DNA of 64,000 nt, from the NCBI GenBank assembly GCA_023411575.1, contig JAEYOP010000009.1, positions 1 to 64,000 of the forward strand, in the 5' to 3' direction. The number at the start of each line of letters is the position of its first letter. The first letter of the stretch is position 1. Made by a program: the position numbers and the translations under genes. The stretch is from Bacillota bacterium (GTDB lineage: Bacteria; Bacillota; Clostridia; Acetivibrionales; DTU013). Of the stretch, positions 34,687-44,017 are shown piece by piece. The notes beneath the pieces are model-generated. The model was not told where the DNA came from. It saw nothing but the letters and a program-made list of their open reading frames with translations, and ran no database searches.

Positions 34687-36615
34687 TCAGGTCTGCTCCG
34701 CGCCCATTTCCTCCAGTTGGGCCGTATAGTCCGACCAGGCTTCATACAGCTTCTCCAGGCGGCTTTCCAGCTCCAGCTGCTCCGTGTGCAGAGCGGAGAG
34801 CAGGACATGGTCGCTTTGGGCGGATTCGCCGGACATTTCGTCCGCAATGGCGGCAAGCCGGGCTTCGGTGGAATGAATATCGCTTTCGCTGGAGGCGACA
34901 AGCTTTTCGAGCTTACGTCTCCTTGCCCTCTCTTCCTTGATATCGAGCCGCTCCTGCTTGGAGGCCGACAGGGGCTGCTTGCCGCCGCCGCCCGTATCCG
35001 CCGCTTTCCTGCGGTGCTCCAGGTAATACTGGTATTCGCCCCGGTAATCCTCAAGCTTTCCGCCGGTCATCTCGATTACCCTCGTAGCCAGCTTTCGGAT
35101 GAAATAACGGTCGTGGGACACCGCGATCAGGGTGCCGTCAAAGGCCTGCAGGGCTTCCTCAAGGGACTCCCTGGAGTTTACGTCCAGATGATTGGTGGGT
35201 TCGTCCAACAGCAGCAGGTTTGCGCCCGAAAGCATCAGCTTCGTCAGGGCGACCCTGCTTTTTTCCCCGCCGCTCAGGATGCCGACGGGCTTGAAAACGT
35301 CCTCGCCGATGAACAGGAATTGAGCGAGGGCATTGCGGATCTGGGTATGGGTCAGCTTTTCGTTGTCGTTCCATACCTCTTCCAGTACGGTGTTGGCGTC
35401 GTCAAGGCCTTCCAGCTCCTGATCGTAATAGCCCAGCACGATTTTGTGACCGTATTCGAAAAAGCCTTCGCTCTGGGGAAGCCTTCCCGCGAGGATCTTC
35501 AGCAGCGTGGACTTCCCGCAGCCGTTGGGGCCCAGGAGGAAGATCCGCTCGTTCCGTTTTACCTGGAAATGAATATCCTGAAACAGCTCCTTGCCGGGGT
35601 AATTTTTCCCGAGGCCTTCCACGGACAAAACATCGTTGCCGCTGACCATGCTGCTGCTGAACTGTATTTTGATGCTGGAGGGCAGGTTTTTCGGGGCATT
35701 GATCCGCTCGATCCGGTCAATGGCCTTTTGCCTGCTTTCCGCGGCAATGATATTCCGCTCCCGGTTCCAGCGCCGCTGCTGCTCGATAAAGGCCTCCATA
35801 CGGGCGATTTCTCTCTGCTGCTGCTCGTAGTGCTTGCGCTGGATTTCCCTCGCGACGGCCTTCTGCTGTGCATAGGCGGAATAAGAGCCGTTGTAGGTGG
35901 TGCATTCGCAGTTCTCCAGTTCGATGGTCTTTCCGGTTACGGCGTCCAGAAAATAACGGTCGTGGGAGATGATCAGGACCGCCTTTTTGTAGTTTTTCAG
36001 AAAATCCTCCAGCCATTCGATGGCGTCAATATCCAGATGGTTGGTGGGCTCGTCCAGCAAAAGCAGGTCAGGCTCCTCCAGCAGCAGCTTCGCCAACGCG
36101 AGGCGGGTCTTCTGTCCGCCGCTCAACGCCCGGATGGGCAGCTCGAACTGGGCGTCCTCGAACCCGAGTCCCCGCAGGACGCCGCGGATCCTGCTGTTGT
36201 ACTCGTAGCCGCCTTCCCGGGAAAACCGTTCCAGCAGAGCATCGTACTCCCGGACCATGGAATGGATGCGGCTTTCGTCCTTTTCCCGGCTGATGTTCTT
36301 TTCCAGCAGCTTCAAGCGCTCTTCCGCCGCAATCAGCGCGGAGTAGGTCGTAAGCATTTCCGCCCAGATCGTATTGCCGGATTCCAGGCCGGAATTCTGG
36401 TCCAGCCAGCCCAGCTTCAGCCCCCTGGAAAGAAAAACGTCGCCGGAGTCCTGGGACAGCCTCCCGGTGATGAGCTTGAAAAGAGTCGATTTTCCTGCGC
36501 CGTTGACACCGACCAGGCCGACCTTTTCCCCCTGCTGAATTGTGAAATTGACTTTATTCAATAATACATCCGTGCCGAAAGAGAGGCACAGCTCATTGCA
36601 CGCTAAAATAATCAT
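34687..36615 (-). CDS. ABC-F family ATPase
   Basis: 642 residues, no membrane segments. Two ATP-binding cassettes: Walker A GVNGAGKST (about 39-47) and GPNGCGKST (about 364-372); signatures LSGGQKTR and LSGGEKSR; Walker B in LLLLDEPTNHLD twice. A linker of about 80 residues with charged helices (QQQREIARMEAFIEQQRRW) joins them. The C-terminal coiled coil starts at about 560. ABC-F proteins act on the ribosome, either as translation factors or in antibiotic resistance; without resistance context, a housekeeping YdiF/Uup-like role is more likely. Confidence 0.93.
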   Translation of the reverse strand: MIILACNELCLSFGTDVLLNKVNFTIQQGEKVGLVGVNGAGKSTLFKLITGRLSQDSGDVFLSRGLKLGWLDQNSGLESGNTIWAEMLTTYSALIAAEERLKLLEKNISREKDESRIHSMVREYDALLERFSREGGYEYNSRIRGVLRGLGFEDAQFELPIRALSGGQKTRLALAKLLLEEPDLLLLDEPTNHLDIDAIEWLEDFLKNYKKAVLIISHDRYFLDAVTGKTIELENCECTTYNGSYSAYAQQKAVAREIQRKHYEQQQREIARMEAFIEQQRRWNRERNIIAAESRQKAIDRIERINAPKNLPSSIKIQFSSSMVSGNDVLSVEGLGKNYPGKELFQDIHFQVKRNERIFLLGPNGCGKSTLLKILAGRLPQSEGFFEYGHKIVLGYYDQELEGLDDANTVLEEVWNDNEKLTHTQIRNALAQFLFIGEDVFKPVGILSGGEKSRVALTKLMLSGANLLLLDEPTNHLDVNSRESLEEALQAFDGTLIAVSHDRYFIRKLATRVIEMTGGKLEDYRGEYQYYLEHRRKAADTGGGGKQPLSASKQERLDIKEERARRRKLEKLVASSESDIHSTEARLAAIADEMSGESAQSDHVLLSALHTEQLELESRLEKLYEAWSDYTAQLEEMGAEQT

Positions 36616-36725
36616 TATGACACCTTCAGGCCCTGCAGCCGCGGTTTTTCCCGCAGCCCGCAGTCTTCTCTGCGGCCGCGGTTTCCCGCATTCCTTGGCG
36701 CACCATGTGCACAGGGACTATTCTA

Positions 36726-36779
36726 GCAAAAAAGTTCCCGGTGGGCAATACGGCAAAAAAGTCGCCGGCGGGCAATATT
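36726..36779 (+). repeat. Two 27-bp tandem repeats upstream of rex
   Basis: Units GCAAAAAAGTTCCCGGTGGG... (36726-36752) and GCAAAAAAGTCGCCGGCGGG... (36753-36779) end in GCAATA-type sequence and differ mainly in the middle. They abut the -35 of the rex promoter and may bind a regulator. Confidence 0.6.
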
Positions 36780-36807
36780 GACAAAAAAATATCAAATGAA
36801 GTATAAT
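36778..36807 (+). promoter_or_regulatory. Sigma-A promoter of rex
   Basis: TTGACA (36778-36783), 18-base spacer, TATAAT (36802-36807), 60 bases before the rex start. No clear Rex box (TTGTGAA-N4-TTCACAA) was seen. Confidence 0.75.
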
Positions 36808-36867
36808 TTTTGTATCTACGATTGTATTTTCCGCAAGATCGATGGATGAATCCAAAGGGGGCAAACA

Positions 36868-37509
36868 ATGGCTTCAAAGAAGAAGGTCTCCATTGCAGTT
36901 ATCAGACGTCTTCCCAGATACTACAGATATTTGTCGGACTTGCTTCAGGCGGACATCACCAGGATATCGTCCAAGGAATTGAGCACAAGGATGGGCATCA
37001 CCGCATCGCAGATCAGGCAGGACCTGAACTGCTTCGGCGGCTTCGGCCAGCAGGGCTACGGGTATAATGTCGAGTCCCTGTACAGGGAAATCGGCAACAT
37101 CATGGGCGTCGCCAACCGTTTCAAAACGATCATCATCGGCGCGGGCAACATGGGACAGGCGCTGGCGCACTACGGAAACTTCGAAAGAAGAGGGTTCGAC
37201 ATCATCGGGATTTTCGATGTGAATCCGGAGCTGGTGGGCAAGAAACTCAACCGGATTGAAATCCTCCATATGGACGGGGTGGACGACTTTGTAAAAAAGC
37301 ACAAGGTGGACATCGCCATGCTGACCGTCCCGTATGAGGAAACGCCGGCGATCGCCGAAAGAATGGCGCGGCTGGGGATCAAGGGGCTCTGGAATTTCTC
37401 GCCGATGGATCTGAAGCTGCCGTACAAAACCGTCATTGAGAACGTGCATCTCAGCGACAGCCTTATGGTACTGGGATACCGCATCAAGGAAAAATACGAG
37501 GAAAAATAA
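36868..37509 (+). CDS. rex: Redox-sensing transcriptional repressor Rex
   Basis: 213 residues; AAAGGGGG precedes the ATG. N-terminal winged helix about 1-80 (IRRLPRYYRYLSDL, with the recognition region TASQIRQDLNCFGGFGQQGYGY), then a Rossmann NAD(H)-binding domain with IIIGAGNMGQALA (about 88-100) and the VPYEE region. The C-terminal helix allows domain swapping. Rex represses fermentation and respiration genes and releases DNA when NADH/NAD rises. It is monocistronic here. Confidence 0.96.
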   Translation: MASKKKVSIAVIRRLPRYYRYLSDLLQADITRISSKELSTRMGITASQIRQDLNCFGGFGQQGYGYNVESLYREIGNIMGVANRFKTIIIGAGNMGQALAHYGNFERRGFDIIGIFDVNPELVGKKLNRIEILHMDGVDDFVKKHKVDIAMLTVPYEETPAIAERMARLGIKGLWNFSPMDLKLPYKTVIENVHLSDSLMVLGYRIKEKYEEK

Positions 37510-37532
37510 CCCCGGACCGCCGCAAACGTACT

Positions 37533-37562
37533 AAAAAATGACCTATGATCGATTCATAGGCC
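37533..37562 (-). terminator. Terminator of the aro operon (minus strand)
   Basis: On the minus strand GGCCTATGA and TCATAGGTC pair around ATCGA, followed by ATTTTTT. It lies 42 bases after the aroA stop. Confidence 0.75.
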
Positions 37563-37603
37563 ATTTCCATGCTGTTTTATTATTGTTTGAAGATCTTTTG
37601 GGA

Positions 37604-38878
37604 CTACAGCTTGTTCAGAGTCTGGAAGAAGGCCGGATACACAATATCGACAGCCTGGGATTTGCGGATCATGGTTTCACCCTGTGCAGCCAGTCCGGCA
37701 ACGGCGAGGGACATTGCAAGAGCGTGGTTGTTGCTGCTTTCTACGATGGTTCCCCTCAGCGTTTCCTTTCCTTCGATCACGAGCCCGTCTTCATTTTCGG
37801 TGATCCTTGCCCCCATTTTGAGCAGCTCCAGCGCAAGCGCCTTCAACTTCCCGGATTCCTTGATCTTGAAGCCGGAAAGCCCGGTGATTGTGGTGGCGCC
37901 TTTCGCGAAGGCGGCGGCAACCGTAATGACCGGAAGCTCGTCGATCAGGCTCGGAATGAGGGACCGGTCTATCACAGTCCCGCTCAAGGGGGAATAAACA
38001 ACATGAATATCGGCAACCTTTTCGTTGCTGTCGATGCGTTCGTTCAGCAGCTCGATCTTGGCGCCCATTGCCTTGTAAACGTCCAGGATGCCCGTTCTGG
38101 TGGGATTGATCCCCACATTCCGGATGGTGATGTCGGAATTCTTTACCAGCAGCGCCGCCGTAATGAAATAGGCCGCCATGGAAATGTCCCCCGGTATGGT
38201 GACATGCTGGGCGTAAAGGTTTTCCACCGCGCGGCTCCGAACCGCCAGGCCATCCGTGCGGATATCGGCTCCGAAATAGTTGAACATGAGCTCCGTATGA
38301 TCCCTGGATTTCACGGCTTCCTTCACCAGCGTCTCCTCCCCGGCATAAAGGCCGGCCATCAGGAGGGGGGACTTGATATGGGTGTCCAGCAGGGACAGCT
38401 CAAAAGCGCCGCCCTTTATTTTTGCCGGCGAAACCATCAGAGGACATAAATTAGCGTCTTCCTTGCCGGAGATGTTCGCTCCCATTTGTTTCAACTGGCT
38501 TACCACCTTGCCCACCGGCTTCTTCATGGAGGATTCGTCGCGGATGACGGTGGAATTGAAGGGCTGGCCGCAGAGAACACCCAGCAGGAGCCGTATCGTC
38601 GTACCCGAACGGCCGGCGTTCAGAGGCGTCGTCGGAGCTTTCAGGCCGTACAACCCCTTGCCCTGGACCCGGACCTTGTTATCCTGTAGGATTTCGATTC
38701 CGATCTGCATTTTCCGGAAGCATTCGATGGTGCTGATACAGTCTTCGTTCAGCAGGAAATGGTCGATTTCGGTGGTTCCTCTAGCCAGAGCTCCCGCTAC
38801 GATGGCCCTGTGGGATATGGATTTGTCGCCCGGTACGGTAATTTCTCCTCTTAGCGTGTTTCTGCTTTCAATTAACAC
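37604..38878 (-). CDS. aroA: 3-phosphoshikimate 1-carboxyvinyltransferase (EPSP synthase)
   Basis: 424 residues from GTG 38878, which has GGAGGG six bases upstream and gives the normal family length; an open frame reaches ATG 38959, overlapping tyrA by four bases, but adds 27 non-homologous residues. Signatures: GEITVPGDKSISHRA near the N-terminus, NAGRSGTTIRLLLG, and the later LPVITVAAAFAKGAT. It transfers enolpyruvate from PEP to shikimate-3-phosphate, the sixth shikimate step. It is the last gene of aroF-tyrA-aroA. Confidence 0.95.
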   Translation of the reverse strand: MLIESRNTLRGEITVPGDKSISHRAIVAGALARGTTEIDHFLLNEDCISTIECFRKMQIGIEILQDNKVRVQGKGLYGLKAPTTPLNAGRSGTTIRLLLGVLCGQPFNSTVIRDESSMKKPVGKVVSQLKQMGANISGKEDANLCPLMVSPAKIKGGAFELSLLDTHIKSPLLMAGLYAGEETLVKEAVKSRDHTELMFNYFGADIRTDGLAVRSRAVENLYAQHVTIPGDISMAAYFITAALLVKNSDITIRNVGINPTRTGILDVYKAMGAKIELLNERIDSNEKVADIHVVYSPLSGTVIDRSLIPSLIDELPVITVAAAFAKGATTITGLSGFKIKESGKLKALALELLKMGARITENEDGLVIEGKETLRGTIVESSNNHALAMSLAVAGLAAQGETMIRKSQAVDIVYPAFFQTLNKL

Positions 38879-38955
38879 TTCATTCCCTCCAAAACGGTAT
38901 TTTACTGGCCTGCCGGTGTAAGTGCCCGCCGTAACGCACCGCTGGTGCAACCAGG

Positions 38956-40052
38956 TCATTTGGTTTTATATACTTTATAACCTGTATCCACGAGCAAGTC
39001 AAAGGCAATATTTACACTGGCGGAATCCGGAAGGGCGATGGTAAGACAGCCCTGTTCCGATTCCCTGCTGTTGGCTACATGAATGTTCTTTATATTAATA
39101 TTGCTTTTGCCCAAAATTGTTGCTATCTCGCCGATGATTCCGGGTTTGTCCTCCACATCTACGATCAGCCGGTTCACCGGACGGATCAGGCCGGTTGCCT
39201 GCGCCGACAGGGAATCCCTGAACTGCCTGGCTTCCTCGAAAAACCGGTATATGGCTTCCGAATTCCCGTTTTCCACAGCGGCCCCGAACTGCTTTAGCTT
39301 TTCTGTGAAAAGCCCGGTCAGCTCCAGCAACTGGGTTTTGTTGCTGGATACAATATTCGCCCACATGGCGGGACTGGACGAGGCGATCCTCGTAATATCC
39401 CGGAAGCCCCCGGCCGCAAGCGTCTGCATGATGCCGCTGCCGTCGTCCAGTTCCTTCACCAGGTTGACCAGGGAGGATGCGATCACATGGGGCAGGTGGC
39501 TTATTCCGCCCGTGGCCCTGTCGTGCTCCTCCGCCTCCATGACAATCGGGATCGCGCCGATCCCTTCCACGATTCCGTTCAGCACGTCCATGGCATCCCG
39601 GGTGGTGGTGGAGCAGGGGGTCAAAACGTAGTAGGCGTTCTCAAACAAATGGGCGAAGCTGTTGGCATACCCGGATTTTTCCGTCCCCGCCATGGGATGT
39701 CCGCCGATAAAAAGCGGCGGTTCCGCAAGCGTTTCCACAAACCGGGCGATCTCCCCCTTGGTACTGCAAACATCGGTAAGGATGCAGGTTTTCGCAATCT
39801 CCGGGGCCAGCCTGCCGATATATTCCATGGTCTGCTTTACCGGCGTGCAGACGAAAATAATGTCGGATGCATAGATGCTGCTGTCCAGTCCCGTAAAGCC
39901 TTCTTTAATAATCCCTTCGTTCCGGGCCGCTTCCAGCGCCTTCGCATCCGGATCTACGGCCGTAATGCCGCGGATGCCCAGCTTCTCGCGCAATGCCCGT
40001 GCAAGGGAGCCGCCGATCAGCCCCAAACCGATGATGGTAATGCTGGAGGGCT

Positions 40053-40056
<4 letters not shown>
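38956..40056 (-). CDS. tyrA: Prephenate dehydrogenase with C-terminal ACT domain
   Basis: 366 residues. N-terminal NAD-binding Rossmann fold (ITIIGLGLIGGSLARAL), then GGHPMAGTEKSGYANS with the substrate-binding His, and a helical dimerisation domain (FRDITRIASSSPAMWANI). Residues about 295-366 form an ACT domain (DVEDKPGIIGEIATILGK), expected to give feedback control by tyrosine. It overlaps the aroF stop by four bases (ATGA), so the two are coupled. Confidence 0.95.
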
Positions 40057-41072
<1,016 letters not shown>

Positions 41073-41102
41073 TTCCATCTTCCTTTCTACCATTTTTCCG
41101 TT

Positions 41103-41138
41103 CAGGAACAACCGAAACGATTTCTCGCTTGTTCCCTG
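41103..41138 (-). promoter_or_regulatory. Leader hairpin upstream of aroF
   Basis: GAACAA...TTGTTC, extended by CAG/CTG outside and CGA/TCG inside, forms a hairpin about 30 bases before the aroF start. No T-tract follows, so it is not a plain terminator. The leader also has a repeated GGTAGAACGGC at about 41160-41200. It may be a control element, but no known riboswitch was recognised. Confidence 0.45.
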
Positions 41139-41254
41139 CCTGCGTTGAAATACTGCTGAAAGCCGTTCTACCGTTTTACCGTACTGCCGTTCTACCTGAT
41201 TGCGCCGCCGGCATCCGCCCTCGTCGAAATCGGAGGGAAGCCGGTTTTGATATA

Positions 41255-41283
41255 AATTTACAATGATCTTATTCAAATGTCAA
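41255..41283 (-). promoter_or_regulatory. Promoter of the aroF-tyrA-aroA operon
   Basis: On the minus strand TTGACA (41283-41278), 17-base spacer, TAAATT (41260-41255). It leaves a leader of about 175 bases before aroF. Confidence 0.6.
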
Positions 41284-41407
41284 GGGAAACGCCGCTGCCG
41301 GAAAAGGTTGAAAAAGGCTTCCAGGTATAATATAGTATTTTTTAGAAACAAAATTCAGGATGACAGCGCCGAAGGGGCTTGCACGAGATGCGGGAAAGGA
41401 CGTTCAT

Positions 41408-42529
41408 ATGCTTGAAATAGTTGAAGTGACTACGGTTCCGGGGTTGAAAAAATTTGTGGATTTCCAGTACGGGCTGTATTCCGGGAATCCGTTCTTTATC
41501 CCGCCGCTGCGCTCGGATGAAATGAATACCCTCCGGTGGGATAAAAACCCCGCCTTTGATTTCTGTGAAGCGAAATACTGGCTTGCCTGCCGCGGAAATA
41601 AAGTCGTGGGCCGGGTGGCCGGGATCATCAACCGCCGGTACAACCAGATCTGGGGCCGGAAGACGGCCAAATTCGGCTGGATCGATTTTATCGACGACGG
41701 AGAGGTCGCCCGGGCTTTGCTGGAAACCGTGGAAGCGTGGGCGAAAAGCAAGGGGATGGAACTGGTCTGCGGACCGCTCAGCTTTTGCGGGATGGACCGG
41801 GAAGGAACCCTTGTGGAGGGGTTCGAGGAGCTTGGCACGATTTCGACACTATATAATTTCCCCTATTACAGGGACCATTTCGAAAAGCTGGGCTATGGGA
41901 AAGACACCGACTGGGTGGAATATTCGCTGAAGGTGCCGCGGGAAATCCCGGAAAAGGTGGACCGGCTGGGGGAGGTCGTGATGAAGCGGTCCAAGCTCCG
42001 CCTGGTGGAGGCCAAAACGGCAAAGGAACTGCTTCCTTACGGCAAAGAGCTGTTCGATCTGCTGAACGAGGCGTACAAAGACCTGGAGGGCGCGGTTCCG
42101 CTGACGGACAAGCAGGTTGACATGTATGTCAAGCAGTATTTTACTTATATTAATGCGGAGTACGTCAAGATCATTTTGGATGAGAAGAATAAAATCGCCG
42201 CTTTCGGAATCGGCATGCCTTCGCTTTCGAAAGCGTTTCAGAAGGCCAGAGGAAGGCTTTTCCCCTTTGGCTTCGTCCATATCCTGCGGGCCATCAAAAA
42301 GAACGACAGCCTGGACCTCTACCTGGTGGCGGTCCGGCCGGACCTGCAAAATAAAGGCGTAAACGCGGTCCTGATGACGGAAATGAACCGGTCGTGCATC
42401 CGGAACGGCATCGTCCGTGTGGAAAGCGGCGGGGAACTGGAGGATAACGCAAAGGTCCAGGCTTTCTGGAAGCATTACGACGCCAGGCAGCACAAAAGGA
42501 GAAGGAGCTTTGTGAAGGAGCTCCGGTAA
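41408..42529 (+). CDS. GNAT-like acetyltransferase-family protein
   Basis: 373 residues; ATG 41408 has AAAGGA eight bases upstream, whereas the frame extends to 41360 without one. The N-terminus VDFQYGLYSGNPFFIPPLRSDE and KVVGRVAGIINRRYNQIW resemble the YghO-like group of GNAT-fold proteins, and the C-terminal half (DLYLVAVRPDLQNKGVNAVL) looks like the acetyl-CoA-binding A motif (R/Q-X-X-G). Cytoplasmic. The substrate is unknown; members are often annotated only as hypothetical proteins. A strong terminator follows. Confidence 0.75.
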   Translation: MLEIVEVTTVPGLKKFVDFQYGLYSGNPFFIPPLRSDEMNTLRWDKNPAFDFCEAKYWLACRGNKVVGRVAGIINRRYNQIWGRKTAKFGWIDFIDDGEVARALLETVEAWAKSKGMELVCGPLSFCGMDREGTLVEGFEELGTISTLYNFPYYRDHFEKLGYGKDTDWVEYSLKVPREIPEKVDRLGEVVMKRSKLRLVEAKTAKELLPYGKELFDLLNEAYKDLEGAVPLTDKQVDMYVKQYFTYINAEYVKIILDEKNKIAAFGIGMPSLSKAFQKARGRLFPFGFVHILRAIKKNDSLDLYLVAVRPDLQNKGVNAVLMTEMNRSCIRNGIVRVESGGELEDNAKVQAFWKHYDARQHKRRRSFVKELR

Positions 42530-42571
42530 ACGGATGTTCCATCCATAAGGCGTTTATAAGGCGCTCAACCG

Positions 42572-42608
42572 GCGGGGAGTACTCTATCAAGGATACCCCC
42601 GCTTTTTT
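42572..42608 (+). terminator. Rho-independent terminator
   Basis: GCGGGG and CCCCGC pair around a 19-base loop, followed by TTTTTT. Confidence 0.8.
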
Positions 42609-43014
42609 ATGCTCTTTGGGGGACTATGATGTTTATGTTGTATTTGGCAGATAGGGCGAAGTATCGCGCGAATCAACGGTGAGTAGATTACGTTTTTCAG
42701 CGAGTTTCTGTTTGTTTTTACACTATAATGGTACGAAAACCAGGATTATGTTAACATCTAGCGACCTAAAGTTGATTTCTTGCACACACAGGAGACTTCG
42801 AAGCGATCTGCGAAGGTCCCTGACGGCTTCATCCCAGAGGAGTTTCTTCCTTTGCGTTCTTTTTCCTTCTTTCCGTTCTTTCTTGATTTGCCCCAATTTT
42901 CCTTGTCCACCCTAATCGTCCCATTGTGAACAAGCTTAACATATTTGTACATTAATATCCATTCGCGAATCGGGTCCCATAAGCCGATTTTTCTTTATTC
43001 TTTCAAAATACTAC
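42609..43014. other. Gene-poor AT-rich stretch without recognised function
   Basis: About 400 bases with no credible gene. It contains TATAAT at about 42724, a small hairpin CTTCG...CGAAG near 42795-42815, and a pyrimidine-rich tract near 42840-42905. Short frames on both strands (for example 42758-42952 minus, Lys/Arg-rich) lack ribosome sites. It could be a decayed gene or insertion remnant; I cannot assign it. Confidence 0.4.
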
Positions 43015-43048
43015 TTTACACATAATACTATATAATGTATAGTATTAT
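43015..43048 (+). promoter_or_regulatory. Promoter with an 11-bp-arm palindromic operator
   Basis: TTTACA (43015-43020), 17-base spacer, TATAGT (43038-43043). A perfect inverted repeat ATAATACTATA-TAATG-TATAGTATTAT (43022-43048) covers the spacer and -10, so a bound dimer would block transcription of the transporter gene at 43088. The cognate regulator is not adjacent. Confidence 0.7.
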
Positions 43049-43087
43049 ACAAGAGACATTAACTTTGCGAAAGCAGGAGCAAATATT

Positions 43088-43894
43088 ATGATAGAAAGTA
43101 TTTTAACCGCATTATTCGGCACCTCCATTTTTTCCGCCGGGGTCATCCTGCAGAAGAAGGGCGCGGCCTGGATGTCCTGGAAGGAAAAGCCCAACCGGCG
43201 CTTTTTTATTTCGTTTTCCCTGTGGCTGGCCGGCATGCTGCTGTCCTATGCCATATCCACGCTGTTTGTCGGCGCGGCGTCCAGGGAGCTGTCCCCGCAG
43301 ATGATTTCGGCGATAACCGGATGGAATGTAGTGCTGATCGTTTTCCTGTCGGGCCTTTTCCTGAAGGAAAGCCTACATGCCACGGATATTGTCTATTCGG
43401 CGGTCATTGTCAGTTGCATTGTGGTCATGAGCCGGTTCCAGGGCGGGGGAGGCCCTGCCGTCATCAACGGAAAGGTGGTATACTGGCTGCTGCTTGTTCC
43501 TTTTGTCCTCCTGATCCCTGTGTTTACCCGATTCACGGACAAAAAGCGGAAAACCGTACTGTTGTCTGTCTTTTCGGGATTCCTGGGCGGACTGACGATC
43601 GTTTTCATGAATGTCCTGGTGAAGGAATCCGGCAATTCGCTGCATGGAATCGTAACCTCGCCGCTGCTTTACGTCTATTTCCTGTCAGGCGTCCTTTCCG
43701 TCGCGGCAAAGCAGGCGGCTTACCGGATCGGCGACGTAATCCTGATCACCCCGCTACAGACCGGCTTCTCCATGATCTACCCGCTGATATGCTCCTATAT
43801 CCTGTCCGACTCGCAGGTTTCCTCCGTTCAGTTCCTCATGGTGCTCCTGATCGTGCTGTCCTGCTGGAAGCTCCAGAAAAACAGGGCCGGTTGA
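43088..43894 (+). CDS. EamA/NIPA-like membrane transporter
   Basis: 268 residues with about eight to nine membrane segments. The opening LTALFGTSIFSAGVILQKKGAA and later VAAKQAAYRIGDVILITPLQTGF are characteristic of the DMT superfamily, close to NIPA-like and EamA carriers. The substrate is unknown. Its promoter carries a tight palindrome, suggesting ligand-dependent repression. An MFS exporter follows 123 bases later. Confidence 0.82.
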   Translation: MIESILTALFGTSIFSAGVILQKKGAAWMSWKEKPNRRFFISFSLWLAGMLLSYAISTLFVGAASRELSPQMISAITGWNVVLIVFLSGLFLKESLHATDIVYSAVIVSCIVVMSRFQGGGGPAVINGKVVYWLLLVPFVLLIPVFTRFTDKKRKTVLLSVFSGFLGGLTIVFMNVLVKESGNSLHGIVTSPLLYVYFLSGVLSVAAKQAAYRIGDVILITPLQTGFSMIYPLICSYILSDSQVSSVQFLMVLLIVLSCWKLQKNRAG

Positions 43895-44017
43895 CGCCGC
43901 CCCGGTGGAAATTTCCCGGATGGAAGACTAAAAACAAAAGAATGGAGGTAAAATCTCGTAAAATGATATAATACTAAAAAAGAGATCATCCGGGAACAGA
44001 TTGGAGAAAAACCGAGA

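Noticed and set aside
34387..36564. Plus-strand open frame opposite the ABC-F gene
   Set aside because: Antisense shadow; the ABC-F protein on the minus strand has complete Walker and signature motifs.
38879..38959. Longer aroA start overlapping tyrA by four bases
   Set aside because: It adds 27 residues unlike EPSP synthase; GTG 38878 has a strong ribosome site and gives normal length. The overlap keeps it as a minor alternative.
42758..42952. 64-codon Lys/Arg-rich minus-strand frame
   Set aside because: No good ribosome site, no recognisable family, and it crosses a simple pyrimidine/purine tract.
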